From NCBI RefSeq assembly GCF_051020975.1, contig NW_027478171.1, positions 3,038,001 to 3,102,000 on the forward strand: DNA of 64,000 nucleotides, in the 5' to 3' direction. Origin of the DNA: Osmia lignaria lignaria. Its lineage: Eukaryota; Arthropoda; Insecta; Hymenoptera; Megachilidae. Below the pieces are notes generated by a model. The model searched no databases. It saw nothing but the letters and a program-made list of their open reading frames with translations, and was not told where the DNA came from. Below, in pieces: positions 1-11,223 of the stretch (the stretch's first letter is position 1; each line of letters opens with the position of its first letter). Position numbers and translations under genes: made by a program.

Positions 1-59
1 ATTCTCTACAAGAAAGGTCTCTAAAGATTTTGCCATAGCTCGCTTCGTTTCCGAGATAT
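1..59 (+). repeat. Partial monomer at left edge (3' linker part)
   Basis: These 59 bases are the end of a monomer cut by the window edge: the ATTCTCTAC linker, the TTTTGCCATAGCTCGC segment and the CCGAGATATT that precedes every copy. It matches the equivalent part of the copy ending at 2635 (both carry AGAAAGG and AAAGATT), so the array continues to the left. Confidence 0.95.
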
Positions 60-60
60 T

Positions 61-201
61 TGCAGATTTATCTCAAGGGAAGGGGCCTGACGGACATATT
101 TCGAGATGTTTCTTCTTCTTGTTGTTCTTCTTCTGCACAGCTAAGCTGGAAGTGGCATTTGCAGCTCGCAATAGTGCAGAGTTATCTCAAAGAGAGGGGC
201 C
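61..201 (+). repeat. Internal duplication inside the monomer, offset 114 bp
   Basis: Bases 61-87 and 175-201 are diverged copies of one 27-bp motif: TGCAG, a TTATCTCAA core, then AGGGGCC. With the commonest second-copy sequence they match at 24 of 27 positions. Similarity may extend upstream: TTTTGCC plus AGCTCGC (28-43) corresponds to TTTGC plus AGCTCGC (158-169), with a longer spacer in the first copy. This suggests the 322-bp unit arose partly by an older duplication; a regular two- or three-part structure is not proven. Confidence 0.75.
111..134 (+). repeat. 24-nt mirror repeat in TTC/TTG tract (one per monomer)
   Basis: The tract reads the same forwards and backwards on one strand: three TTC-type triplets, a TTGTTG centre, then three TTC-type triplets. 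It is almost all pyrimidine, with two guanines at the centre. Most monomers keep it. Mirror-symmetric pyrimidine tracts can form intramolecular triplexes, although the central guanines weaken this case. Variants include TTGTTATTC copies (for example 25176, 29684, 34514, 57653, 59907, 62483, 63771), and the three 307-bp monomers lose 15 bp of it. Confidence 0.85.
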
Positions 202-703
202 ACGGTGTTTCTGTATCTCTATTATGTTGGTGCGGCTTCGGAACTTTTAAATATCTTGATATATCTCGAGAACTACGCATCTGATCACAAAATATCATAG
301 AAGATAAAAAGTAGGAAACTTAATTCTCTACAAAAAAGGTCTCTTAGCATTTCGCAATAGCTCGCTTCGTTTCCGAGATATTTGCAGATTTATCTCAAGG
401 GAAGGGGCCTGCCGGACATATTTCGAGATATTTCTTCTTCTTGTTGTTCTTCTTCTGCACAGCTAAGCTGGAAGTGGCATTTGCGGCTCGCACTAGTGCA
501 GAGTTATCTCAAAGAAAGGGGCCACGGTGTTTCTGTATCTCTATTATGTTGGTGCGGCTTCGGAACTTTTAAATATCTCGATATATCGCGAAAACTACGC
601 TTCTGATCAAAAAATATCATAGAACATAAAAAGTAGGAAACATATTTCTCTACAAAAAAGGTCTCTTAACATTTTGCCATAGCTCGCTTCGTTTCCGAGA
701 TAT

Positions 704-1025
704 TTGCAGATTTATCTCAAGGGAAGGGGCCTGACGGACATATTTCGAGATATTTCTTCTTCTTGTTGTTCTTCTTCTGCACAGCTAAGCTGGAAGTGGC
801 ATTTGCAGCGCGCAATAGTGCAGAGTTATCTCAAAGAAAGGGGCCACGGTGTTTCTGTATCTCTATTATGTTGGTGCGGCTTCGGAACTTTTAAATATCT
901 TGATATATCTCGAGAACTACGCATCTGATCAAAAAATATCATACTACATAAAAAGTAGGAAACTTAATTCTCTACAAGGAAGGTCTCTAAACATTTTGCC
1001 ATAGCTCGCTTCGTTTCCGAGATAT
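704..1025 (+). repeat. Reference type-A monomer (322 bp)
   Basis: Example of subfamily A. Its 3' third carries linked states: ATCTTGAT, then CTCGAG (an XhoI site), ACGCATCTGATCA, AAAAAGTAGG and AAACTTAATTC. The 5' part carries GATTTATCTCAAGGG and GGGGCCTGACGG. Hand count gives 129 G+C of 322, about 40%. Type A is the commoner form in roughly the first 30 kb. This copy also has the CATACTAC variant described at 944. Confidence 0.9.
944..958. other. Small hairpin CTAC/GTAG in type-A linker variant
   Basis: Most type-A copies read CATAGAACAT before AAAAAGTAGG. Here and in the copies at 2314, 4568, 16482, 17770, 19058, 20346, 21312, 22278, 22922, 25498 and 26786 the sequence is CATACTACAT, giving CTAC (944-947) and GTAG (955-958) around a 7-base A-rich loop. 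Two base changes both improve the pairing. Confidence 0.7.
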
Positions 1026-1596
1026 TTGCAGATTTATCTCAAGGGAAGGGGCCTGACGGACATATTTCGAGATGTTTCTTCTTCTTGTTGTTCTTCTTCT
1101 GCACAGCTAAGCTGGAAGTGGCATTTGCAGCTCGCAATAGTGCAGAGTTATCTCAAAGAGAGGGGCCACGGTGTTTCTGTATCTCTATTATGTTGGTGCG
1201 GCTTCGGAACTTTTAAATATCTTGATATATCTCGAGAACTACGCATCTGATCACAAAATATCATAGAAGATAAAAAGTAGGAAACTTAATTCTCTACAAA
1301 AAAGGTCTCTTAGCATTTCGCAATAGCTCGCTTCGTTTCCGAGATATTTGCAGATTTATCTCAAGGGAAGGGGCCTGCCGGACATATTTCGAGATATTTC
1401 TTCTTCTTGTTGTTCTTCTTCTGCACAGCTAAGCTGGAAGTGGCATTTGCGGCTCGCACTAGTGCAGAGTTATCTCAAAGAAAGGGGCCACGGTGTTTCT
1501 GTATCTCTATTATGTTGGTGCGGCTTCGGAACTTTTAAATATCTCGATATATCGCGAAAACTACGCTTCTGATCAAAAAATATCATAGAACATAAA
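1001..1596 (+). repeat. Block duplication, period 966 (3 monomers), copy 2
   Basis: Partner of 35-630. The downstream copy at 1670 is a separate variant (TATATTTCAAGGG, TTATCCCAAAG), and the copy at 2314 resembles that at 704, so a 5-monomer spacing is also present in this stretch. Confidence 0.85.
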
Positions 1597-3066
1597 TTGT
1601 AGAAAACATAATTCTCTACAAAAAACGTCTCTTAACATTTTGCCATAGCTCGCTTCGTTTCCGAGATATTTGCAGATATATTTCAAGGGAAGGGGCCTGA
1701 CGGACATATTTCGAGATATTTCTTCTTCTTGTTGTTCTTCTTCTGCACAGCTAAGCTGGAAGTGGCATTTGCAGCTCGCAATAGTGCAGAGTTATCCCAA
1801 AGAAAGGGGCCACGGTGTTTCTGTATCTCTATTATGTTGGTGCGGCTTCGGAACTTTTAAATATCTCGATATATCTCGAAAACTACGCTTCTGATCAAAA
1901 AATATCATAGAACATAAATTGTAGGAAACATAATTGTCTACAAAAAAGGTCTCTTAACATTTTGCCATAGCTCGCTTCGTTTCCGAGATATTTGCAGATT
2001 TATCTCAAGGGAAGGGTCCTGATGGACATATTTCGAGATATTTCTTCTTCTTGTTGTTCTTCTTCTGCACAGCTAAACTGGAAGTGGCATTTCCAGCTCG
2101 CAATAGTGCAGAGTTATCTCAAAGAAAGGGGCCACGGTGTTTCTGTATCTCTATTATGTTGGTGCGGCTTCGGAACTTTTAAATATCTTGATATATCTCG
2201 AGAACTACGCATCTGATCAAAAAATATCATAGAACATGAAAAGTAGGAAACTTAATTCTCTACAAAAAAGGTCTGTTAACATTTTGCCATAGCTCGCTTC
2301 GTTTCCGAGATATTTGCAGATTTATCTCAAGGGAAGGGGCCTGACGGACATATTTCGAGATATTTCTTCTTCTTGTTGTTCTTCTTCTGCACAGCTAAGC
2401 TGGAAGTGGCATTTGCAGCGCGCAATAGTGCAGAGTTATCTCAAAGAAAGGGGCCACGGTGTTTCTGTATCTCTATTATGTTGGTGCGGCTTCGGAACTT
2501 TTAAATATCTTGATATATCTCGAGAACTACGCATCTGATCAAAAAATATCATACTACATAAAAAGTAGGAAACTTAATTCTCTACAAGAAAGGTCTCTAA
2601 AGATTTTGCCATAGCTCGCTTCGTTTCCGAGATATTTGCAGATTTATCTCAAGGGAAGGGGCCTGACGGACATATTTCGAGATGTTTCTTCTTCTTGTTG
2701 TTCTTCTTCTGCACAGCTAAGCTGGAAGTGGCATTTGCAGCTCGCAATAGTGCAGAGTTATCTCAAAGAAAGAGGCCACGGTGTTTCTGTACCTCTATTA
2801 TGTTGGTGCAGCTTCGGAACTTTTAAATATCTTGATATATCTCGAGAACTACGCATCTGATCAAAAAATATCATCGAACATAAAAAGTAGGAAACTTAAT
2901 TCTCTACAAAAAAGGTCTCTTAACATTTTGCCATAGCTCGCTTCGTTTCCGAGATATTTGCAGATTTATCTCAAGGGAAGGGGCCTGACGGACATATTTC
3001 GAGATATTTCTTCTTCTTGTTGTTCTTCTTCTGCGCAGCTAAGCTGGAAGTGGCATTTGCAGCTCG

Positions 3067-4270
3067 CAATAGTGCAGAGATATCTCAAAGAAAGGGGCCA
3101 CGGTGTTTCTGTATCTCTATTATGTTGGTGCGGCTTCGGAGCTTTTAAATATCTTGATATATCTCGAGAACTACGCGTCTGATCAAAAAATATCATAGAA
3201 CATAAAAAGTAGGAAACATATTTCTCTACAAAAAAGGTCTCTTAACATTTTGCCATAGCTCGCTTCGTTTCCGAGATATTTGCAGATTTATCTCAAGGGA
3301 AGGGGCCTGACGGACATATTTCGAGATATTTCTTCTTCTTGTTGTTCTTCTTCTGCGCAGCTAACCTGGAAGTGGCATTTGCAGCTCGCAATAGTGCAGA
3401 GATATCTCAAAGAAAGGGGCCACGGTGTTTCTGTATCTCTATTATGTTGGTGCGGCTTCGGAACTTTTAAATATCTTGATATATCTCGAGAACTACGCGT
3501 CTGATCAAAAAATATCATAGAACATAAAAAGTAGAAAACTTAATTCTCTACAGAAAAGGTCTCTTAACATTTTGCCATAGCTCGCTGCGTTTCCGAGATA
3601 TTTGCAGATTTATCTCAAGGGAAGGGGCCTGACGGACATATTTCGAGATATTTCTTCTTTTTGTTGTTCTTCTTCTGCACAGCTAAGCTGGAAGTGGCAT
3701 TTGCAGCTCGCAATAGTGCAGAGTTATCTCAAAGAAAGGGGCCACGGTGTTTCTGTATCTCTATTATGTTGGTGCGGCATCGGAACTTTTAAATATCTTG
3801 ATATATCTCGAGAACTACGCATCTGATCAAAAAATATCATGGAACATAAAAACTAGAAAACTTAATTCTCTACAGAAAAGGTCTCTTAACATTTTGCCAT
3901 AGCTCGCTTCGTTTCCGAGATACTTGCCGATTTATCTCAAGGGAAGGGGCCTGACGGACATATTTCGAGATATTTCTTCTTCTTGTTGTTCTTCTTCTGC
4001 ACAGCTAAGCTGGAAGTGGCATTTGCAGCTCGCAATTGTGCAGAGTTATCTCAAAGAAAGGGGCCACGGTGTTTCTGTATCTCTATTATGTTGGTGCGGC
4101 TTCGGAACTTTTAAATATCTCGATATATCTCGAGAACTACGCATCTGATCAAAAAATATCATAGAACATAAAAAGTAGGAAACTTAATTCTCTACAAATA
4201 AGGTCTGTTAACATTTTGGCATAGCTCGCTTCGTTTCCGAGATATTTGCAGATTTATCTCAAGGGAAGGG
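3067..4270 (+). repeat. Block duplication, period 2,254 (7 monomers), copy 1
   Basis: Matches 5321-6524. Shared rare states include GAGATATCTCAAAG, CTAACCTGG, the GCTGCGTTTCC linker, GCGGCATCGGAAC, ATACTTGCCG and AAATAAGGTCTGTTAAC. Differences noticed: GGAGCTTTT at about 3140 against GGAACTTTT, and TTTTTG against TTCTTG near 3660. The two copies part at the GGGGCCTGACGG / GGGTCCTGATGG difference. Confidence 0.85.
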
Positions 4271-5320
4271 GCCTGACGGACATATTTCGAGATATTTCTT
4301 CTTCTTGTTGTTCTTCTCCTGCACAGCTACGCTGGAAGTGGCATTTGCAGTTCGCAATAGTGCAGAGTTATCGCAAAGAAAGGGGCCACGGTGTTTCTGT
4401 ATCTCTATTATGTTGGTGCGGCTTCGGAACTTTTAAATATCTTGATATATCTCGAGAACTACGCATCTGATCAAAAAATATCATAGAACATAAAAAGTAG
4501 GAAACCTAATTCTCTACAAAAAAGATCCCTTAACGTTTTGCAATAGCTTGCTTCGTTTCCGAGATATTTGCAGATTTATCTCAAGGGAGGGGTCCTGGCG
4601 GACATATTTCGAGATATTTCTTCTTCTTGTTGTTCTTCTTCTGCACAGCTAAGCTGGAAGTGGCATTTGCAGCGCGCAATAGTGCAGAGTTATCTCAAAG
4701 AAAGGGGCCACGGTGTTTCTGTATCTCTATTATGTTGGTGCGGCTTCGGAACTTTTAAATATCTTGATATATCTCGAGAACTACGCATCTGATCAAAAAA
4801 TATCATACTACATAAAAAGTAGGAAACTTAATCCTCTACAAGGAAGGTCTCTAAACATTTTGCCATAGCTCGCTTCGTTTCCGAGATATTTGCAGATTTA
4901 TCTCAAGGGAAGGGGCCTGACGGACATATTTCGAGATGTTTCTTCTTCTTGTTGTTCTTCTTGTGCACAGCTAAGCTGGAAGTGGCATTTGCAGCTCGCA
5001 ATAGTGCAGAGTTATCTCAAAGAGAGGGGCCACGGTGTTTCTGTATCTCTATTATGTTGGTGCGGCTTCGGAACTTTTAAATATCTTGATATATCTCGAG
5101 AACTACGCATCTGATCACAAAATATCATAGAAGATAAAAAGTAGGAAACTTAATTCTCTACAAAAAAGGTCTCTTAACATTTCGCAATAGCTCGCTTCGT
5201 TTCCGAGATATTTGCAGATTTATCTCAAGGGAAGGGGCCTGTCGGACATATTTCGAGATATTTCTTCTTCTTGTTGTTCTTCTTCTGCACAGCTAAGCTG
5301 GAAGTGGCATTTGCGGCTCG

Positions 5321-6524
5321 CAATAGTGCAGAGATATCTCAAAGAAAGGGGCCACGGTGTTTCTGTATCTCTATTATGTTGGTGCGGCTTCGGAACTTTT
5401 AAATATCTTGATATATCTCGAGAACTACGCGTCTGATCAAAAAATATCATAGAACATAAAAAGTAGGAAACATATTTCTCTACAAAAAAGGTCTCTTAAC
5501 ATTTTGCCATAGCTCGCTTCGTTTCCGAGATATTTGCAGATTTATCTCAAGGGAAGGGGCCTGACGGACATATTTCGAGATATTTCTTCTTCTTGTTGTT
5601 CTTCTTCTGCGCAGCTAACCTGGAAGTGGCATTTGCAGCTCGCAATAGTGCAGAGATATCTCAAAGAAAGGGGCCACGGTGTTTCTGTATCTCTATTATG
5701 TTGGTGCGGCTTCGGAACTTTTAAATATCTTGATATATCTCGAGAACTACGCGTCTGATCAAAAAATATCATAGAACATAAAAAGTAGAAAACTTAATTC
5801 TCTACAGAAAAGGTCTCTTAACATTTTGCCATAGCTCGCTGCGTTTCCGAGATATTTGCAGATTTATCTCAAGGGAAGGGGCCTGACGGACATATTTCGA
5901 GATATTTCTTCTTCTTGTTGTTCTTCTTCTGCACAGCTAAGCTGGAAGTGGCATTTGCAGCTCGCAATAGTGCAGAGTTATCTCAAAGAAAGGGGCCACG
6001 GTGTTTCTGTATCTCTATTATGTTGGTGCGGCATCGGAACTTTTAAATATCTTGATATATCTCGAGAACTACGCATCTGATCAAAAAATATCATGGAACA
6101 TAAAAACTAGAAAACTTAATTCTCTACAGAAAAGGTCTCTTAACATTTTGCCATAGCTCGCTTCGTTTCCGAGATACTTGCCGATTTATCTCAAGGGAAG
6201 GGGCCTGACGGACATATTTCGAGATATTTCTTCTTCTTGTTGTTCTTCTTCTGCACAGCTAAGCTGGAAGTGGCATTTGCAGCTCGCAATTGTGCAGAGT
6301 TATCTCAAAGAAAGGGGCCACGGTGTTTCTGTATCTCTATTATGTTGGTGCGGCTTCGGAACTTTTAAATATCTCGATATATCTCGAGAACTACGCATCT
6401 GATCAAAAAATATCATAGAACATAAAAAGTAGGAAACTTAATTCTCTACAAATAAGGTCTGTTAACATTTTGGCATAGCTCGCTTCGTTTCCGAGATATT
6501 TGCAGATTTATCTCAAGGGAAGGG
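5321..6524 (+). repeat. Block duplication, period 2,254 (7 monomers), copy 2
   Basis: Partner of 3067-4270. Between the copies lie monomers at 4246, 4568, 4890 and 5212; those at 4568-5212 resemble the 704-1348 group, so older trimer relationships are nested inside the 7-monomer spacing. Confidence 0.85.
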
Positions 6525-7888
6525 TCCTGATGGACATATTTCGAGATATTTCTTCTTCTTGTTGTTCTTCTTGTGCACAGCTAAACTGGAAGTGGCATTT
6601 CCAGCTCGCAATAGTGCAGAGTTATCTCAAAGAAAGGGGCCACGGTGTTTCTGTATCTCTATTATGTTGGTGCGGCTTCGGAACTTTTAAATATCTTGAT
6701 ATATCTCGAGAACTACGCATCTGATCAAAAAATATCATAGAACATAAAAAGTAGGAAACTTAATTATCTACAAAAAAGGTCGCTTAACATTTTGCCATAG
6801 CTCTCTTCGTTTCCGAGATATTTGCAGATTTATCTCAAGGGAAGGGGCCTGACGGACATATTTCGAGATATTTCTTCTTCTTGTTGTCCTTCTTCTGCAC
6901 AGCTAAGCTGGAAGTGGCATTTGCAGCTCGCAATAGTGCAGAGTTATCTCAAAGAAAGGGGCCACGGTGTTTCTGTATCTCTATTATGTTGGTGCGGCTT
7001 CGGAACTTTTAAATATCTTGATATATCTCGAGAACTACGCGTCGGATCAAAAAATATCATAGAACATAAAAAGTAGGAAACATAATTCTCTACAAAAAAG
7101 GTCTCTTAACATTTTGCCATAGCTCGCTTCGTTTCCGAGATATTTGCAGATTTATCTCAAGGGAAGGGGCCTGACGGACATATTTCGAGATATTTCTTCT
7201 TCTTGTTGTTCTTCTTCTGCGCAGCTAAGCTGGAAGTGGCATTTTCAGCTCGCAATAGTGCAGAGATATCTCAAAGAAAGGGGCCACGGTGTTTCTGTAT
7301 CTCTATTATGTTGGTGCGGCTTCGGAACTTTTAAATATCTTGATATATCTCGAGAACTACGCGTCTGATCAAAAAATATCATAGAACATAAAAAGTAGGA
7401 AACATAATTCTCTACAAAAAAGGTCTCTTAACATTTTGCCATAGCTCGCTTCGTTTCCGAGATATTTGCAGATTTATCTCGAGGGAAGGGGCCTAACGGA
7501 CATATTTCCAGATATTTCTTCTTCTTGTTGTTCTTCTTCTGCACAGCTAAGCTGGAAGTGGCATTTGCGGCTCGCACTAGTGCAGAGTTATCTCAAAGAA
7601 AGGGGCCACGGTGTTTCTGTATCTCTATTATGTTGGTGCGGCTTCGGAACTTTTAAATATCTTGATATATCTCGAGAACTACGCATCTGATCAAAAAATA
7701 TCATAGAACATAAAAAGTAGGAAACCTAATTTTCTACAAAAAAGGTCGCTGACCATTTTGCCGTAGCTCGCTTCGTTTCCGAGATATTTGCAGATTTATC
7801 TCAAGGGAAGGGGCCTGACGGACATATTTCGAGATATTTCTTCTTCTTGTTGTTCTTCTTCTGCACAGCTAAGCTGGAAGTGGCATTT
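6478..7888 (+). repeat. Second block duplication, period 2,254 (7 monomers), copy 1
   Basis: Matches 8732-10142. Shared rare states are TCCTGATGGAC with TTCTTGTGCAC, TTGTCCTTC, ACGCGTCGGATC, CATTTTCAGCTC, TCTCGAGGGAAG with CCTAACGG and TTTCCAGAT, and GCTGACCATTTTGCCGTAG. One difference noticed: TTAATTATCTAC here against TTAATTCTCTAC in the second copy. It has the same 7-monomer spacing as the neighbouring 3067/5321 pair. Confidence 0.87.
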
Positions 7889-8109
7889 GCGGCTCGCACT
7901 AGTGCAGAGTTATCTCAAAGAAAGGGGCCACGGTGTTTCTGTACCTCTATTATGTTGGTGCAGCTTCGGAGCTTTTAAATATCTTGATATATCTCGAGAA
8001 CTACGCATCTGATCAAAAAATATCATAGAACATAAAAAGTAGGAAACCTAATTCTCTACAAAAAAGGTCTCTTAACGTTTTGCAATAGCTCGCTTCGTTA
8101 CCGAGATAT

Positions 8110-8753
8110 TTGCAGATTTATCTCAAGGGAGGGGTCCTGACGGACATATTTCGAGATATTTCTTCTTCTTGTTGTTCTTCTTCTGCACAGCTAAACTGGA
8201 AGTGGCATTTCCAGCTCGCAATAGTGCAGAGTTATCCCAAAGAAAGGGGCCACGCTGTTTCTGTATCTCTATTATGTTGGTGCGGCTTCGGAACTTTTAA
8301 ATATCTCGATATATCTCTAAAACTACGCTTCTGATCAAAAAATATCATAGAACATAAATTGTAGGAAACATAATTCTCTACAAAAAAGGTCTCTTAACAT
8401 TTTGCCATAGCTCGCTTCGTTTCCGAGATATTTGCAGATTTATCTCAAGGGAAGGGTCCTGATGGACATATTTCGAGATATTTCTTCTTCTTGTTGTTCT
8501 TCTTCTGCACAGCTAAACGGCAAGTGGCATTTCCAGCTCGCAATAGTGCAGAGTTATCCCAAAGAAAGGGGCCACGCTGTTTCTGTATCTCTATTATGTT
8601 GGTGCGGCTTCGGAACTTTTAAATATCTCGATATATCTCGAAAACTACGCTTCTGATCAAAAAATATCATAGAACATAAATTGTAGGAAACATAATTCTC
8701 TACAAAAAAGGTCTCTTAACATTTTGCCATAGCTCGCTTCGTTTCCGAGATAT
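8110..8753 (+). repeat. Adjacent monomer pair sharing private variants
   Basis: The two neighbouring copies share GGCCACGCTGTTTC, TTATCCCAAAG and TTTCCAGCTC. CACGCTG is not seen elsewhere on reading. Sharing between direct neighbours (period 322) points to single-monomer duplication or local conversion. The first has GAGGGGTCCTGACGG, the second GAAGGGTCCTGATGG and AAACGGCAAG. Confidence 0.7.
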
Positions 8754-10142
8754 TTGCAGATTTATCTCAAGGGAAGGGTCCTGATGGACATATTTCGAGA
8801 TATTTCTTCTTCTTGTTGTTCTTCTTGTGCACAGCTAAACTGGAAGTGGCATTTCCAGCTCGCAATAGTGCAGAGTTATCTCAAAGAAAGGGGCCACGGT
8901 GTTTCTGTATCTCTATTATGTTGGTGCGGCTTCGGAACTTTTAAATATCTTGATATATCTCGAGAACTACGCATCTGATCAAAAAATATCATAGAACATA
9001 AAAAGTAGGAAACTTAATTCTCTACAAAAAAGGTCGCTTAACATTTTGCCATAGCTCTCTTCGTTTCCGAGATATTTGCAGATTTATCTCAAGGGAAGGG
9101 GCCTGACGGACATATTTCGAGATATTTCTTCTTCTTGTTGTCCTTCTTCTGCACAGCTAAGCTGGAAGTGGCATTTGCAGCTCGCAATAGTGCAGAGTTA
9201 TCTCAAAGAAAGGGGCCACGGTGTTTCTGTATCTCTATTATGTTGGTGCGGCTTCGGAACTTTTAAATATCTTGATATATCTCGAGAACTACGCGTCGGA
9301 TCAAAAAATATCATAGAACATAAAAAGTAGGAAACATAATTCTCTACAAAAAAGGTCTCTTAACATTTTGCCATAGCTCGCTTCGTTTCCGAGATATTTG
9401 CAGATTTATCTCAAGGGAAGGGGCCTGACGGACATATTTCGAGATATTTCTTCTTCTTGTTGTTCTTCTTCTGCGCAGCTAAGCTGGAAGTGGCATTTTC
9501 AGCTCGCAATAGTGCAGAGATATCTCAAAGAAAGGGGCCACGGTGTTTCTGTATCTCTATTATGTTGGTGCGGCTTCGGAACTTTTAAATATCTTGATAT
9601 ATCTCGAGAACTACGCGTCTGATCAAAAAATATCATAGAACATAAAAAGTAGGAAACATAATTCTCTACAAAAAAGGTCTCTTAACATTTTGCCATAGCT
9701 CGCTTCGTTTCCGAGATATTTGCAGATTTATCTCGAGGGAAGGGGCCTAACGGACATATTTCCAGATATTTCTTCTTCTTGTTGTTCTTCTTCTGCACAG
9801 CTAAGCTGGAAGTGGCATTTGCGGCTCGCACTAGTGCAGAGTTATCTCAAAGAAAGGGGCCACGGTGTTTCTGTATCTCTATTATGTTGGTGCGGCTTCG
9901 GAACTTTTAAATATCTTGATATATCTCGAGAACTACGCATCTGATCAAAAAATATCATAGAACATAAAAAGTAGGAAACCTAATTTTCTACAAAAAAGGT
10001 CGCTGACCATTTTGCCGTAGCTCGCTTCGTTTCCGAGATATTTGCAGATTTATCTCAAGGGAAGGGGCCTGACGGACATATTTCGAGATATTTCTTCTTC
10101 TTGTTGTTCTTCTTCTGCACAGCTAAGCTGGAAGTGGCATTT
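8732..10142 (+). repeat. Second block duplication, period 2,254 (7 monomers), copy 2
   Basis: Partner of 6478-7888. The match ends inside the monomer at 10042, at the site where this copy has TTTCCAGCTC and the first copy TTTGCGGCTC. Confidence 0.87.
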
Positions 10143-11037
10143 CCAGCTCGCAATCGTGCAGAGTTATCTCAAAGAAAGGGGCCACGGTGTTTCTGTATCT
10201 CTATTATGTTGGTGCGGCTTCGGAACTTTTAAATATCTTGATATATCTCGAGAACTACGCCTCTGATCGAAAAATATCATAGAACATAAAAAGTAGGAAA
10301 CTTAATTCTCTACAAAAAAGGTCTCTTAACATTTTGCCATAGCTCGCTTCGTTTCCGAGATATTTGCAGATTTATCTCAAGGGAAGGGGCCTGACGGACA
10401 TATTTCGAGATATTTCTTCTTCTTGTTGTTCTTTTTCTGCACAGCTAAGCTGGAAGTGGCATTTGCAGGTCGCAATAGTGCAGAGTTATCTCAAAGAAAG
10501 GGGCCACGGTGTTTCTGTATCTCTATTATGTTGGTGCGGCTTCGGAACTTTTAAATATCTCGATATATCTCGAGAACTACGCTTCTGATCAAAAAATATC
10601 AGAGAACGTAAATTGTAGGAAAGATAATTCTGTACAAAAAAGGTCTCTTAACATTTTGCCATAGCTCGCTTCGTTTCCGAGATATTTGCAGATTTATCTC
10701 AAGGGAAGGGGCCTGACGGACATATTTCGAGATATTTCTTCTTCTTGTTGTTCTTCTTCTGCACAGCTAAGCTGGAAGTGGCATTTGCAGTTCGCAATAG
10801 TGCAGAGTTATCTCAAAGAAAGGGGCCACGGTGTTTCTGTATCTCTATTATGTTGGTGCGGCTTCGGAACTTTTAAATATCTTGATATGTCTCGAGAACT
10901 ACGCATCTGATCAAAAAATATCGTAGAACATAAAAAGTAGGAAACTTAATTCTCTACAAATAAGGTCTCTTAACATTTTGCCATAGCTCGCTTGGTTTCC
11001 GAGATATTTGCAGATTTATCTCAAGGGAAGGGGCCTG
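10081..11037 (+). repeat. Block duplication, period 1,932 (6 monomers), copy 1
   Basis: Matches 12013-12969. Shared rare states: TTTCCAGCTCGCAATCG, CGCCTCTGATCG, GCAGGTCGC, ATCAGAGAACG, AAAGATAATTCTG, GCAGTTCGC with GATATGTCTCG, and CTTGGTTTCC. Differences noticed: TTTTTCTGC at about 10432 against TTCTTCTGC, and TTGGTGC against TTAGTGC in the second copy. The match stops at 11038/12970, where A here is C there. Confidence 0.87.
10126..10148. other. Perfect 8-bp hairpin AGCTGGAA/TTCCAGCT
   Basis: AGCTGGAA (10126-10133), loop GTGGCAT, TTCCAGCT (10141-10148). The usual right arm is TTGCAGCT; one G to C change perfects the stem. It is repeated at 12058-12080 in the duplicated block. A related group (for example 1992, 6500, 8754, 16160, 21634) has the same right arm but AAACTGG on the left, leaving a 6-bp perfect stem. 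Confidence 0.75.
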
Positions 11038-11223
11038 ACGGACATATTTCGAGATATTTCTTCTTCTTGTTGTTCTTCTTCTGCACAGCTAAGCTGGAAG
11101 TGGCATTTGCAGCTCGCAATAGTGCAGAGTTACCTCAAAGAAAGGGGCCACGGTGTTTCTGTATCTCTATTATGTTGGTGCCGCTTCGGAACTTTTAAAT
11201 ATCTGGATATATCTCGAGAACTA

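Larger units (their letters stand above)
60..284 (+). other. Recurrent 74-codon open frame of the satellite (not called a gene)
   Basis: Every repeat contains a frame from TTG to TGA of 74 codons plus stop; this is the first. It is open in 190 of 199 repeats. The copies at 11974, 16804, 19380, 21312, 22922, 25498 and 59585 carry in-frame stops, and those at 24532 and 29040 have TTA instead of TTG. It has no ATG start. Subfamily differences change amino acids freely (for example Gln/Arg, Ile/Leu, Glu/Lys, Ile/Phe, Tyr/Gln). The run of serines and cysteines is simply the translated TTC/TTG tract. With 322 not a multiple of 3, neighbouring copies are in different frames. I see no domain and regard it as incidental to a young repeat. 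Confidence 0.8.
35..630 (+). repeat. Block duplication, period 966 (3 monomers), copy 1
   Basis: Matches 1001-1596 with no difference noticed. Shared rare states include GATGTTTC, AAGAGAGGGG, GATCACAAAATATC, AGAAGATAAAAAG, CATTTCGCAATAG, CCTGCCGG and ATATATCGCGAAAAC. The match stops at 630/1596, where one copy continues as type A (AAAAAGTAGG) and the other as type B (AAATTGTAG). Confidence 0.85.

Noticed and set aside
60..381. Hammerhead-type ribozyme in the monomer
   Set aside because: CTGATCA near CGAAAAC looked suggestive, but the conserved CUGANGA core is not met (C in place of G), and CTGATGG in some copies is not followed by a GAAA in the right place.
60..381. CENP-B box
   Set aside because: TTTCGAGATATTTCTTC fits the first half of the consensus (TTCG, then A) but lacks the CGGG half. 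No better match on either strand was seen.
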